Shown here piece after piece: positions 7,606 to 14,701 of a stretch of DNA of 24,528 bases. The notes under the pieces were generated by a model that saw only the letters and a list, made by a program, of their open reading frames with translations, ran no database searches and was not told the origin of the DNA. How positions within the stretch are numbered: the stretch's first letter is position 1; every line of letters begins with the position of its first letter. Source of the DNA: a virus; the IMG/VR virus record IMGVR_UViG_3300009001_000091, positions 1 to 24,528 of that record; one strand, 5' to 3'. The position numbers and the translations under genes are program-made.

Positions 7606-7827
7606 TTAAAACAGTGACTTCTTATTAGGGTTTGGTTTGATATGCTTTGAAATAATCTCACGCTTCTTAAACTTAGGCTTACCCATTTTCATTTCAGGAG
7701 TATTAGCCTCGAGATCAATGCTATCAAAGTCAACCAACATTTTTAGACCCTTAAATCTATCTCTGTCATTGTAAAAATCATCTAAGTCCTTTTCAACCAT
7801 AACTGTTAAATCTTCTATACGTACCAT
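7606..7827 (-). CDS. Small unknown protein between primase and uvsY
   Basis: This gene encodes 73 aa. The first half is acidic (RIEDLTVMVEKDLDDFYNDRDRF) and the last 25 residues are strongly basic (KPKFKKREIISKHIKPNPNKK). I do not recognise a family. The start MVRIEDL resembles the start of T4 UvsY (MRLEDL), but the rest does not follow. Its ATG lies inside the end of the primase gene (13-nt overlap), and its stop is 9 nt before the uvsY start, so it is probably translationally coupled within the replication operon. A small adaptor or nucleic-acid-binding accessory is possible, but this is a guess from charge and place. Confidence 0.75.
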   Translation of the reverse strand: MVRIEDLTVMVEKDLDDFYNDRDRFKGLKMLVDFDSIDLEANTPEMKMGKPKFKKREIISKHIKPNPNKKSLF

Positions 7828-8891
7828 AGATCTAATTTACTTGAAGTGAAATAATCATTAATCTTCTTATAAGCATCTGATTTTAATTCATAACACTTAA
7901 TCATCAAGTCATTTAGATCTTTGATATTATATTTATCTAACCCATTTTCTTGTAAGAACTTAGACCACATAAAGACGGGTCGGCCACGTTTGAGTTTCTC
8001 AGTCATTTTAGCCTTACCAGTTTTATCATTATCAAACATATATCTAACTGTCTCGATTTCGTCAAACTCCTCAGTTGAGCGACCAGCTGTTGAAAGTGCC
8101 AATGAGTTATGCATAAATTTAGCATCTAATGGTCCTTCAAATAGTGTCACTGGCCTTTGAAAGTTGATATGCATAATACCAAAAAGAGTTGAGATCTTTG
8201 TAATACTATTAAGCTCATCTTCTGATATTTCAAGAGGTTGACCCATTTCTTCGTAGAGTTTAGGTAAATCATATGATAAGTATCGCTGACCATATCCTTT
8301 CATTCTACGTGTTTGTGCTCCAATAATTTTACCTTCTGCACCAAAGTTAAGAATCCATAAGCGATGCTCTTTGGCTGAATATAAAAACTCATCTACTTTA
8401 TGGTGTAAAAGGCGATCTTTAAGTTGAAACCAAATCCAATCTCCAGGTTCTATAGGCTTGGCTTTAAACTTAGCTTTAAAAGTTTCAATATCAATCGCAT
8501 ATTTTTGTACCTTCTCAAAAACAGTTGGCTGTAGAACGCTTTCGCTACTAACTTCAATTTTGTTTTGTTGAATGTAATCAATAATTGTAAAGGTATCCTC
8601 GCCGGTCGAGAACCTAATTTGATGATCCTTTAAAAAAGAGTGGAGATTTGTGTGGTAACTACAGTTGTAACAGTGATACTGTAGGGTATCCCAAAAGATA
8701 TTGCCACGTTTTTTAGTGTCATCTTTATGGGAATCACCACAATAGGGACATGCAAGGGTTATTCGCCCATGCATGTCCTTTAGTGATTGCTTATTTGGAT
8801 TTGTATGTTCTTGTTGTACTACTTGTTTAAGTGCAACTCGAATTTTATCCTTAAGCTCCTCTGTTAGTTTTATATTAGATGTCGAGGTCAT
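7815..8891 (-). CDS. 61: DNA primase (T4 gp61 type)
   Basis: This 358-aa protein matches T4 gp61 (342 aa), the primase that makes RNA primers for lagging-strand synthesis with the gp41 helicase. The N-terminal zinc-binding domain shows CPYCGDSHKDDTKKRG (48-63) and HCYNCSYH (73-80), nearly as in T4 (CPVCGDS...HCYNCNYH). The Toprim catalytic core is visible as FEGPLDAKF (251-259, conserved glutamate) and MFDNDKTG (285-292, DxD metal site). MWSKF and KDLNDLM (324-330) fit the C-terminal pattern of T4 gp61. Its ATG overlaps the end of the gp32 gene by 17 nt, suggesting coupled expression of primase with the ssDNA-binding protein. No key residue appears to be missing. Confidence 0.95.
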   Translation of the reverse strand: MTSTSNIKLTEELKDKIRVALKQVVQQEHTNPNKQSLKDMHGRITLACPYCGDSHKDDTKKRGNIFWDTLQYHCYNCSYHTNLHSFLKDHQIRFSTGEDTFTIIDYIQQNKIEVSSESVLQPTVFEKVQKYAIDIETFKAKFKAKPIEPGDWIWFQLKDRLLHHKVDEFLYSAKEHRLWILNFGAEGKIIGAQTRRMKGYGQRYLSYDLPKLYEEMGQPLEISEDELNSITKISTLFGIMHINFQRPVTLFEGPLDAKFMHNSLALSTAGRSTEEFDEIETVRYMFDNDKTGKAKMTEKLKRGRPVFMWSKFLQENGLDKYNIKDLNDLMIKCYELKSDAYKKINDYFTSSKLDLWYV

Positions 8892-9792
8892 TCAAGAAAG
8901 AATCTAGATCATCGTCACTTGAAACGCTTGATGAAGTTGAAGATTCTGTTGAAGAGGCCTCTTTCTCAACTACAGTTGTCGCAGCTACTGCTTCTTTTTT
9001 AGGTGCAGCTTTTGGTGCACTTGTTACTGCAGCGATTGAATCACCTGGATTGAGGTACATACGAAGTACATCGTTTACGAATGCACGAGTATCCTCGTCC
9101 CAAGCTTTGTAATCGTAACTTGCCAATGAAGGTGCAGCATCAAGTTCTTCTTTGATTGTAGCCATTGATTCTTTGCTACGCTCTGCTGGAGTTTCACCGA
9201 TTAAGATAGCTGATTTGCTAGCTGAGAATTTAGATTTGTCATAGTTGTTGTATTCACCTTGACGAGTGATGATCAACTCAAAGTTCTTACCTTCGAAAAG
9301 GTCAAATACTTGTGTTGGCTCACCGAAGTCTGGCTTCAACTCAGCGTCGATCTTCTCTTTGATCTTGTAACCAAACTTAAAGACCATATACTTACCTTCC
9401 AATTCTGGATTTTGTGGATCTTTAATGATTTTGATTAGAGAATAGTACTGCTGACGTCTCTTAAGTTTTTCTGAAGCCTTACGGTCTACAGCTGAGTCGC
9501 TTTTACGCAACTTCCAGAATACGTCTGCAATTGGACACTTTTCACCGATTGAAGATGGTGAATCTACCAATTTACCGTCACCGCTTGAATTTGTCAACCA
9601 GTGTACGTACTTTTGAATAAGAGAATTACGTGGATTCTCTGGGTTTGGAACGAAGCGAATCAACGCTTTGTAAGTTCCGTCTTTACCATCGTCAGCGGTC
9701 GGCTTATAGATCTCGCTTACTGATGTTTGTTGGGGCTGATGCGTTTCAACGTCTTCTACGCCCAAGTTAAAAATGTCAAAATTTTCACTCAT
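8875..9792 (-). CDS. 32: Single-stranded DNA-binding protein (T4 gp32 type)
   Basis: This 305-aa protein matches T4 gp32 (301 aa). It coats ssDNA during replication, recombination and repair and recruits partners through its acidic tail. Features shared with T4: the start of the OB-fold core (YKALIRFVPN, 41-50), KIIKDPQNPELEGKYMVFKFG (121-141), NYDKSKF (183-189), a Ser/Ala-rich linker, and the end SSDDDLDSFLNDLDI, nearly identical in style to the T4 tail. The zinc-finger region differs: H64 and C86 remain, but the other two T4 cysteines are replaced (V76/D77 and A89), and C86 is the only cysteine I see, so zinc binding is probably lost. AAGG lies 4 nt before the ATG, and the leader carries operator-like repeats, so autoregulation is likely. 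Confidence 0.95.
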   Translation of the reverse strand: MSENFDIFNLGVEDVETHQPQQTSVSEIYKPTADDGKDGTYKALIRFVPNPENPRNSLIQKYVHWLTNSSGDGKLVDSPSSIGEKCPIADVFWKLRKSDSAVDRKASEKLKRRQQYYSLIKIIKDPQNPELEGKYMVFKFGYKIKEKIDAELKPDFGEPTQVFDLFEGKNFELIITRQGEYNNYDKSKFSASKSAILIGETPAERSKESMATIKEELDAAPSLASYDYKAWDEDTRAFVNDVLRMYLNPGDSIAAVTSAPKAAPKKEAVAATTVVEKEASSTESSTSSSVSSDDDLDSFLNDLDI

Positions 9793-9796
9793 GATA

Positions 9797-9843
9797 CCTT
9801 AAAATTGTTTAAAAATGTTTAATACTTGAAATTTACTTTCAGT
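9797..9843 (-). promoter_or_regulatory. Putative gp32 autogenous translational operator
   Basis: In minus-strand order, a hairpin comes first: ACTGAAA, loop GTAAA, then TTTCAAGT (7 bp, one bulged A; 9824-9843). Next is an unstructured A/T stretch with three TTAAA/TTTAA repeats (ATTAAACA, TTTTTAAACA, ATTTTAAGG), ending in AAGG just before ATG 9792. T4 gp32 represses its own translation by nucleating at a folded leader element (a pseudoknot) and spreading over UUAAA repeats that cover the ribosome site. The arrangement here is the same, although I see only a hairpin and no proven pseudoknot. Confidence 0.55.
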
Positions 9844-9874
9844 CCTTATAATCGCAACTAAACAAATGTTTCAC

Positions 9875-10078
9875 TTACTCGTTGATTAATGTCAAAATAG
9901 ATGTGTTAGATTCTTGCCATCTACCGTCTTCTAGCTTAATCAGCCCAGATTTGTGCAGTAGACCTTCGCGCTCTTCATTCGTGAGCTGTCCCATACGCAC
10001 CATTTTTATGAGAACGGTGTTTAGATGGTAAAAATCAACCGTGACTAAATTGTCATTTGTCATTGTGTCTGTAATCAT
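9875..10078 (-). CDS. Small unknown protein upstream of gp32
   Basis: This gene encodes 67 aa with no recognised domain. The middle (LNTVLIKMVRMGQLTNEEREGLLHKSGLI) looks like two short helices, followed by a Gly/Trp turn. There is no signal peptide or membrane segment. In T4 the gp32 neighbourhood carries small transcription and helicase-loading genes (33, dsbA, 59), but this sequence does not match what I remember of them. A TATATAAT-like box lies about 12 nt before the ATG (10078). It is followed by the 82-nt leader of gp32, so it may share the transcript. The reading frame is plausible from context and length, but coding is less certain than for its neighbours. Confidence 0.65.
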   Translation of the reverse strand: MITDTMTNDNLVTVDFYHLNTVLIKMVRMGQLTNEEREGLLHKSGLIKLEDGRWQESNTSILTLINE

Positions 10079-10214
10079 TGTTAGTTACTTATTATATATC
10101 TCACTAGAGTTATGTTTCATGCCAACTGGCTATCTAATGAAATTTTTTTATTTAATTATGAAACAGTTTGGGGGAACGTGCATATAACTAAAGTCTTTAG
10201 GTCTAGAGGAAAGA
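10079..10214. promoter_or_regulatory. 136-nt intergenic region with palindromes and a candidate promoter
   Basis: This is the largest non-coding gap. On the minus strand, GAGATATATAATAAG lies shortly before ATG 10078 and contains a TATAAT-like box; TTGGCA is upstream, but the 23-nt spacing is too long for a normal sigma-70-type promoter. On the plus strand, CTAAAGTCTTTAG (10188-10200) is a perfect palindrome with one central base. The remaining sequence is A/T-rich with a GGGGG run at 10170-10174. I see no terminator with a T-run. Confidence 0.4.
10113..10165. repeat. 8-bp inverted repeat around a central palindrome (operator-like)
   Basis: TGTTTCAT (10113-10120) and ATGAAACA (10158-10165) are perfect inverted copies separated by 37 nt. 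Immediately beside the first arm is GCCAACTGGC (10121-10130), an inverted pair GCCA/TGGC with two central bases, and TAATGAAATTT follows. The element lies just upstream of the candidate promoter for the 67-aa gene and gp32. It could be a protein-binding site or a cruciform; no function is proven. Confidence 0.45.
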
Positions 10215-10868
10215 TTAGGCTGGGGGGTTGGACATATATGCCACTAAGAAGTAAGCATCGATAAGGTCATCTAAAGGCTTCGGGATCTTCTTCCCGATTT
10301 CCAAACCACTCACAATATTCCACAACGGGCTTTTAGCCAAGATGAGGTCTTCCGTCGAATTCTTTTGAAAAGCCTCAAACAACTGAAGCTTGTTCATATT
10401 ACCTTTACCGGCATATTTCTTAATAGTGGTTGGAGCGACTGTGACCAAGTTTTCGGGCTTTAAGGTCTTTAACATCTTCAACTTGAGAATGGCGGCACCT
10501 GCGGCCATGTCTATCATATTATTAGTTCCCATCTTAGAACCATATGAAGTGCCCTCAAACCCAATTATAAAACCATCACCAACAAAAACTTCTTGTAAAA
10601 TTAGATTGATAATGTCATCGGCCATTCGATCATATCTTTTGACCTTAGCTAATTCAACACTTGAATATTCTTCAGCCTCTCTATTAAAATCAGGTTGATC
10701 AACAAGTGTTACATCTTGAAGAAGTCCAAGTTCTTCCTGTAATTTTTGTTCAGCTTTAGTACCTGTTTTAGGTTTTATGTAACTGATGAAATGGTATCGT
10801 TTACTCTTATCATTGTAAACACATATACCGGGGGAATTTAGGGAAAAGTCTACCGAAACGTAGTTCAT
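10215..10868 (-). CDS. RuvC-like Holliday-junction resolvase / RNase H-fold nuclease
   Basis: This 217-aa protein has the acidic pattern of the RuvC family: VSVDFSLNSPGICVY (4-18, first aspartate D7 on strand 1), IIGFEGTSYGS (101-111, E105), and PLDDLIDAYFLVAY (198-211, D200/D201/D204). TVAPTTIKKYAGKGNMNK (143-160) fits the RuvC loop before the last acidic helix, which is usually P..(V/I)K....G.G.A.K. RuvC-like enzymes cut four-way junctions; T4 itself uses endonuclease VII (gp49), so this may be a replacement, as in other T4-like marine phages. Its ATG directly follows the stop of the 122-aa gene with no gap. An insertion of about 50 charged residues (35-85) separates the first two catalytic strands. 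Catalysis on junctions versus general RNA/DNA cleavage cannot be told from sequence. Confidence 0.75.
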   Translation of the reverse strand: MNYVSVDFSLNSPGICVYNDKSKRYHFISYIKPKTGTKAEQKLQEELGLLQDVTLVDQPDFNREAEEYSSVELAKVKRYDRMADDIINLILQEVFVGDGFIIGFEGTSYGSKMGTNNMIDMAAGAAILKLKMLKTLKPENLVTVAPTTIKKYAGKGNMNKLQLFEAFQKNSTEDLILAKSPLWNIVSGLEIGKKIPKPLDDLIDAYFLVAYMSNPPA

Positions 10869-11237
10869 TTACATTCTTTTACCAAGACTAGCACCTAAGG
10901 CAGCGCCAACAAGTCTTGAAGTTAACAAATCATAAAAAATACCCTTTTGAATACCGAGAACTCTAGCGATCATCTTACCAACTGATTTACCAAGTGCAAA
11001 GCCTGTCAAACCACCTAAGATACTACCTAAAAGACCTTCGTTCGTCATCTCTTCATTTAAGCGATCCATATCAAAAGTACCGTCTTCATTACCATACTCA
11101 GCAATAAATTGATCGATAGCTTCATCTACTTGAGCCTCTAATTCTGGAGTCCATTCAGATTGTAGACCTTCTTTAAGCATACCCATATCCTGATCGGTCA
11201 CTTTCTCTTCCAATAAGTATTTGTTAAATGTCTTCAT
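10869..11237 (-). CDS. Small glycine-rich hydrophobic protein with capsid-targeting-like N-terminus
   Basis: This 122-aa protein starts MKTFNKYLLEEKV, very close to the T4 internal-protein targeting peptide. L21-K-E|G24 and T65-N-E|G68 resemble prohead-protease sites; the first fits the L/I-x-E rule. Residues 25-64 are acidic. Residues 68-118 are a Gly/Ala/Leu-rich hydrophobic segment with G-x-x-x-G spacing (GLLGSILGGLTGFALGKSVG and LVGAALGASLG), like glycine-zipper membrane proteins. I infer a head-packaged peptide that may act on membranes during DNA ejection; a small lysis or assembly protein is an alternative. It is separated from the other four genes with such peptides by the replication block and lies beside virion genes. 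Confidence 0.8.
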   Translation of the reverse strand: MKTFNKYLLEEKVTDQDMGMLKEGLQSEWTPELEAQVDEAIDQFIAEYGNEDGTFDMDRLNEEMTNEGLLGSILGGLTGFALGKSVGKMIARVLGIQKGIFYDLLTSRLVGAALGASLGKRM

Positions 11238-11247
11238 AATGTATATA

Positions 11248-11799
11248 TCATTGTAATTCTATTCTCAAGTCTAACTTATTATAGTAGAACGTGACTTCAA
11301 ATGTTGAGAAGTCTGCGACGTTCTCTGCAAAGTTAAGTGAGAGTTCGTTTATTGAGTTCATAATTGGTTTTTGAAATTCCATATAGGCAACTGAAGCACC
11401 CTCTGCATCTAGAATTCTCAAAGTTAATGGATCCGTATATGGTCTAGTAGTCGATCTAGCATAATAATACAATAGAGTATCCATCATAATCCAATAGTTA
11501 ATAAAACCATCGAGTAATTGCATAGTCACTGTAAACTGACGCTCAATCGTATTTTGAATAGGTTGAGTTCCTCTATGGTATCTAATAGATCCGTCATTAT
11601 CTGCTTGCTGTACTGGATCAAAGCTAACTCCTGGAATATTAACGCCCTGAATTGAATAGTTGACAAAATCAATCGGTTCAGCGAGCATAGACCCTGGAAC
11701 CTTGTCTAAATACTTTTTATATTTAGCGGCAACTTCTTCTGGAATAAACTTCCTAGGAAATCTAAAGTCAAATGAGTTATTTCTGCTATTTAAGATCAT
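11248..11799 (-). CDS. Tail-tube-fold virion protein (gp19/gp48/gp54-like)
   Basis: This 183-aa protein has the size and end pattern of T4 tail-tube-fold proteins. SIQGVNIPGVSF (48-59) resembles the inner-strand region seen in tube proteins. The C-terminal INELSLNFAENVADFSTFEVTFYYNK matches the last strands of T4 gp19 (VGELQLDW...TFEVTLALDYW). ERQFTVTMQLLDGFINYWIMMDTLLYYY corresponds to the strand-helix step at the centre of that fold. It could be the main tube protein or a tube-initiator/baseplate protein (gp48 or gp54 type). It begins 1 nt after the 688-aa structural gene. Basis: pattern recognition against remembered T4 gp19; moderate certainty. Confidence 0.6.
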   Translation of the reverse strand: MILNSRNNSFDFRFPRKFIPEEVAAKYKKYLDKVPGSMLAEPIDFVNYSIQGVNIPGVSFDPVQQADNDGSIRYHRGTQPIQNTIERQFTVTMQLLDGFINYWIMMDTLLYYYARSTTRPYTDPLTLRILDAEGASVAYMEFQKPIMNSINELSLNFAENVADFSTFEVTFYYNKLDLRIELQ

Positions 11800-11800
11800 C

Positions 11801-13867
11801 TTATGCTAGTGTGAATTTTCCAGAAGTAATGTAAGTTTGATCAATGCCATTATCAAGACTAATATAGAACTTAGTGTTCTGCATGCCTCTAATTTTATTA
11901 GCATTAGCTTCATTAATCTTAAATAGAACTTCACCCTCGCCCATATCGATGTCTTTATTAGAAACGTGATTAAATGTTAATTTATTATCACCTTGTCCAA
12001 ATGTTAAGATAACTCTTTCTGCATTTTCAAACGATACAAATTCAATATCACCATCCTTTTGTTTTGCAATCACAAATTTAAAATAAGCTGCAAATGGTGG
12101 AATCTTAATAGTCAAATCATTTTCATTTACAAAACCACTTGTTTCTACCTCAACGACATCTTGTGTCATTATGTTTTCATTTCCACTATCGAATGTTACG
12201 TTTGCAATACTTGCTACAACATTATGTCTTTCTAAAAATGCAGGTACATATTTAACACTACGTGGGACTGAGTCAGTAATAAGACTCTTAATCACTTTAT
12301 TACCACTTAAGTTAGGTAGAATATTATAAACTTCAGTCAATTGGTTTGGACTGTTAATCTTTAAAGCCGCTAATTTTTTACCGTACTTTGCAGCTTGATT
12401 CACAGTTAAACTGGCTCTCTTAACTATTTGAGTGTTGTCAGTTTGATTGTAAATTCTCATAGTTACATCAATTGAGAAATTGACTGCTACGTTAGCATTT
12501 CTAATTACTGGTCTATAAATAATAGGCTCATTAAAATCTTCGTATTGAGTAAATGTCAATTCGTTAGTTTTAACTTCACTTGTACCTATTTGTTCAAAGA
12601 CTGCAACATCAAAAATCACAACAATATCATCTGAGCTTGTTTGAATTCTGTTTAAAATATAACCTTCAAATGCACCAATAGAATTGTCTTTCTCACCGTA
12701 AATCATAAAGTAATCACCATCAGTGGCGTCTTCAACTATAACTGTAAAGTCTTGATATTCATCTTCACGTGAAACTGTAAAAGAGTTTTCTTCGCCGGTG
12801 TAGAAGTAATCAAATCCATTTAGGGTTTCAAGTCTATCGATCAATTTAAAGTTAATGCCGTAATTAGCAGATGGATCTAAATCACTTGAACCTATTGTAC
12901 CATTACCATAGAATCTATCAGTAAACTCTTCATTTTGACCAACCAAAGATGGCACTTTAACCTCGATAAATTTACTCCATAAAGTCTCACCTAAAATAAA
13001 TGGCTTTGGATTAGAGTATTCATAGTTACTAGTATTTAAGTAAGCTAATTGAGTTAAGTAGTTTTGAATGCCACTAGTTCTGCCTGCTGAAACCTCAAAT
13101 AAGAAACCTTCATAGCCTCTTGCAGCGAACGAAAATCCACTTTTTAAGTGAAGTCTAACCGTATCATATAAAATATAATTTACATTCTGAGTTGCTTCAG
13201 TTTGGTAATTAATTAGATCGGCTTCATTACCACCGGTCCAATTAGGGTGATTATTAATGTAGTTAAACATTTCATAATAACCAGTAGAATCATAGCCTAA
13301 AAGTGCATACTTGGTTCTTTCTCCTGGGACTCTAACACCATGATAACGACCAATTGTTTGGTTAATATCATTACCTGTATTTTCATCCGGTGAAGCGAAT
13401 AATGGATTAGCTCTAGTGTCAATAATAATCTTACCACCAATTAAACCAGGGTAAGAGTATTCAAGCGTACCATTTTGGCTTGGAATAAATTGACCAATTT
13501 GAGTGGCCGCTGAATAAGTGTAAATGCCCAAAGTTCCACTAATTGCAAATTGACTTGGATCTGCCAATGCACTTAGATCAAACTTATAAGTTTTACCATT
13601 TTGTAGAAGTAGTGTTCTTGCTGCAAAATTTTCAACAGCTAAATAACCTGCAGTCGAAGTAACATCAAAGTTAACAACATCACTGCCTAATTCATTAATT
13701 AAATGACGTTGAGAAAATGGATCACCATCAACTGTATCTAGAAACTTTACTTCACTACCATTATCATCTACTTCGATTTTATAAGCATCTGTGTTGCTTT
13801 GATCGTGGTAGATAAATTCGAGTAAAACATCCTCGTCTATCCTAAAAAATCTTGATGATTGTGCCAT
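11801..13867 (-). CDS. Large virion structural protein candidate, unknown
   Basis: This 688-aa protein is rich in Asn, Thr, Tyr, Phe and beta-strand-like segments, with no signal peptide, membrane segment or cysteine cluster. I do not recognise an enzyme motif. The start is MAQSSRFFRIDEDVLLEFIY. Composition and position between a tail-tube-fold gene and fibre genes indicate a virion (baseplate, neck or fibre-connecting) protein. Residues 375-500 and 545-688 look like Ig-like or jelly-roll beta domains. The last segment (KIRGMQNTKFYISLDNGIDQTYITSGKFTLA) is a typical beta end. The leader contains TAAATACTAAT. A T4 baseplate wedge analogue (gp7/gp8/gp10) is possible but cannot be shown from sequence alone. 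Confidence 0.8.
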   Translation of the reverse strand: MAQSSRFFRIDEDVLLEFIYHDQSNTDAYKIEVDDNGSEVKFLDTVDGDPFSQRHLINELGSDVVNFDVTSTAGYLAVENFAARTLLLQNGKTYKFDLSALADPSQFAISGTLGIYTYSAATQIGQFIPSQNGTLEYSYPGLIGGKIIIDTRANPLFASPDENTGNDINQTIGRYHGVRVPGERTKYALLGYDSTGYYEMFNYINNHPNWTGGNEADLINYQTEATQNVNYILYDTVRLHLKSGFSFAARGYEGFLFEVSAGRTSGIQNYLTQLAYLNTSNYEYSNPKPFILGETLWSKFIEVKVPSLVGQNEEFTDRFYGNGTIGSSDLDPSANYGINFKLIDRLETLNGFDYFYTGEENSFTVSREDEYQDFTVIVEDATDGDYFMIYGEKDNSIGAFEGYILNRIQTSSDDIVVIFDVAVFEQIGTSEVKTNELTFTQYEDFNEPIIYRPVIRNANVAVNFSIDVTMRIYNQTDNTQIVKRASLTVNQAAKYGKKLAALKINSPNQLTEVYNILPNLSGNKVIKSLITDSVPRSVKYVPAFLERHNVVASIANVTFDSGNENIMTQDVVEVETSGFVNENDLTIKIPPFAAYFKFVIAKQKDGDIEFVSFENAERVILTFGQGDNKLTFNHVSNKDIDMGEGEVLFKINEANANKIRGMQNTKFYISLDNGIDQTYITSGKFTLA

Positions 13868-13880
13868 ATTAGTATTTAGA
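13868..13880 (-). promoter_or_regulatory. Possible T4-late-like promoter element (weak)
   Basis: On the minus strand the bases before ATG 13867 are TCTAAATACTAAT, sharing TAAATACTA with the site before 2977 and with the T4 late consensus. It overlaps the TAA stop of the upstream gene. The shared stop codon explains part of the similarity, so support is weak. Confidence 0.2.
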
Positions 13881-14682
13881 ATCTCAAGAACTTAGGTGAC
13901 CAGTAAACTCCTATACCAATAGAAGGGCCAGTACTAATTACTTGATTATTGTTTAAGTTTATTCCATAACCTACGCCGATTCCAATAGACCAGCCGGCCT
14001 TTTTCTCGTTACGTTGGTTTAATTTAGTATTTATCAGGTTTATATTCTCTATGTTAGAGATATTCAAACCTGGATATGAAGTAGACAATTTAAGTCTATT
14101 AGCTCCATCAACTTCTTCAATGCCTGCAACTAATGAAAGTGTTTGATCAATATTAAATTGATTTAGTCCAGTAGTAAATAAGCCATTATCATAGTTAATA
14201 ATAGAATAGCCAGTTAAATTTCTAGTGTTACCGTTTCCAAAATCATCAAACTTACTAAAATCTATTCTTGCAGAATTAGAGTCAATTTGAGTTACTTGAG
14301 CTGCCGCTAATAAACTATCTTTAATTGCAATATCAGCTGAAAGTAAAGCATTTGTTTTGTTTAGATCACTATTAAGATTAAGTACTCTACGGTATTTAGC
14401 TAGTACCTTTTTTTGATCTTCTTTTAAATTATCAATATCAAACTCGTAACTTCTAATAGTAGCTAACATATCACCATTGTCGTTCTTTAACACGGTGACA
14501 CTGTCCTTAGATGCTAAATAATTATTAAAATTTCTATCAGCGTTTTCTTGAGCCAATTTTACATCAGATTTAAGATCTGAAATACGATCACACTGTCTTA
14601 AAAACAATAAAACAAAAAGAGCCCCTGCAATAAATACAATTGCATTCTTACTAAGTTTTATATTTTTAATTTTATCTAACAT
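13876..14682 (-). CDS. Membrane-anchored coiled-coil protein, possible spanin
   Basis: This 268-aa protein has a short basic N-terminus and then one membrane segment (about 14-29, AIVFIAGALFVLLFL), so the rest is probably periplasmic. Residues 32-125 are a long coiled coil (ISDLKSDVKLAQENADRNF to KTNALLSADIAIKDSLL). Residues 225-268 are two glycine-rich beta strands, GWSIGIGVGYGIN and GPSIGIGVYW, and the protein ends KFLRF, an aromatic end typical of outer-membrane strands. That is the layout expected of an i-spanin or a one-protein envelope-spanning lysis factor, here with an outer-membrane-like end instead of a lipoprotein partner. Similar N-anchored coiled-coil proteins occur in Bacteroidota phages. 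No lysin gene is nearby, so a tail or adsorption role is an alternative. Confidence 0.75.
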   Translation of the reverse strand: MLDKIKNIKLSKNAIVFIAGALFVLLFLRQCDRISDLKSDVKLAQENADRNFNNYLASKDSVTVLKNDNGDMLATIRSYEFDIDNLKEDQKKVLAKYRRVLNLNSDLNKTNALLSADIAIKDSLLAAAQVTQIDSNSARIDFSKFDDFGNGNTRNLTGYSIINYDNGLFTTGLNQFNIDQTLSLVAGIEEVDGANRLKLSTSYPGLNISNIENINLINTKLNQRNEKKAGWSIGIGVGYGINLNNNQVISTGPSIGIGVYWSPKFLRF

Positions 14683-14701
14683 AATCTTTAATTTTAAATT
14701 A

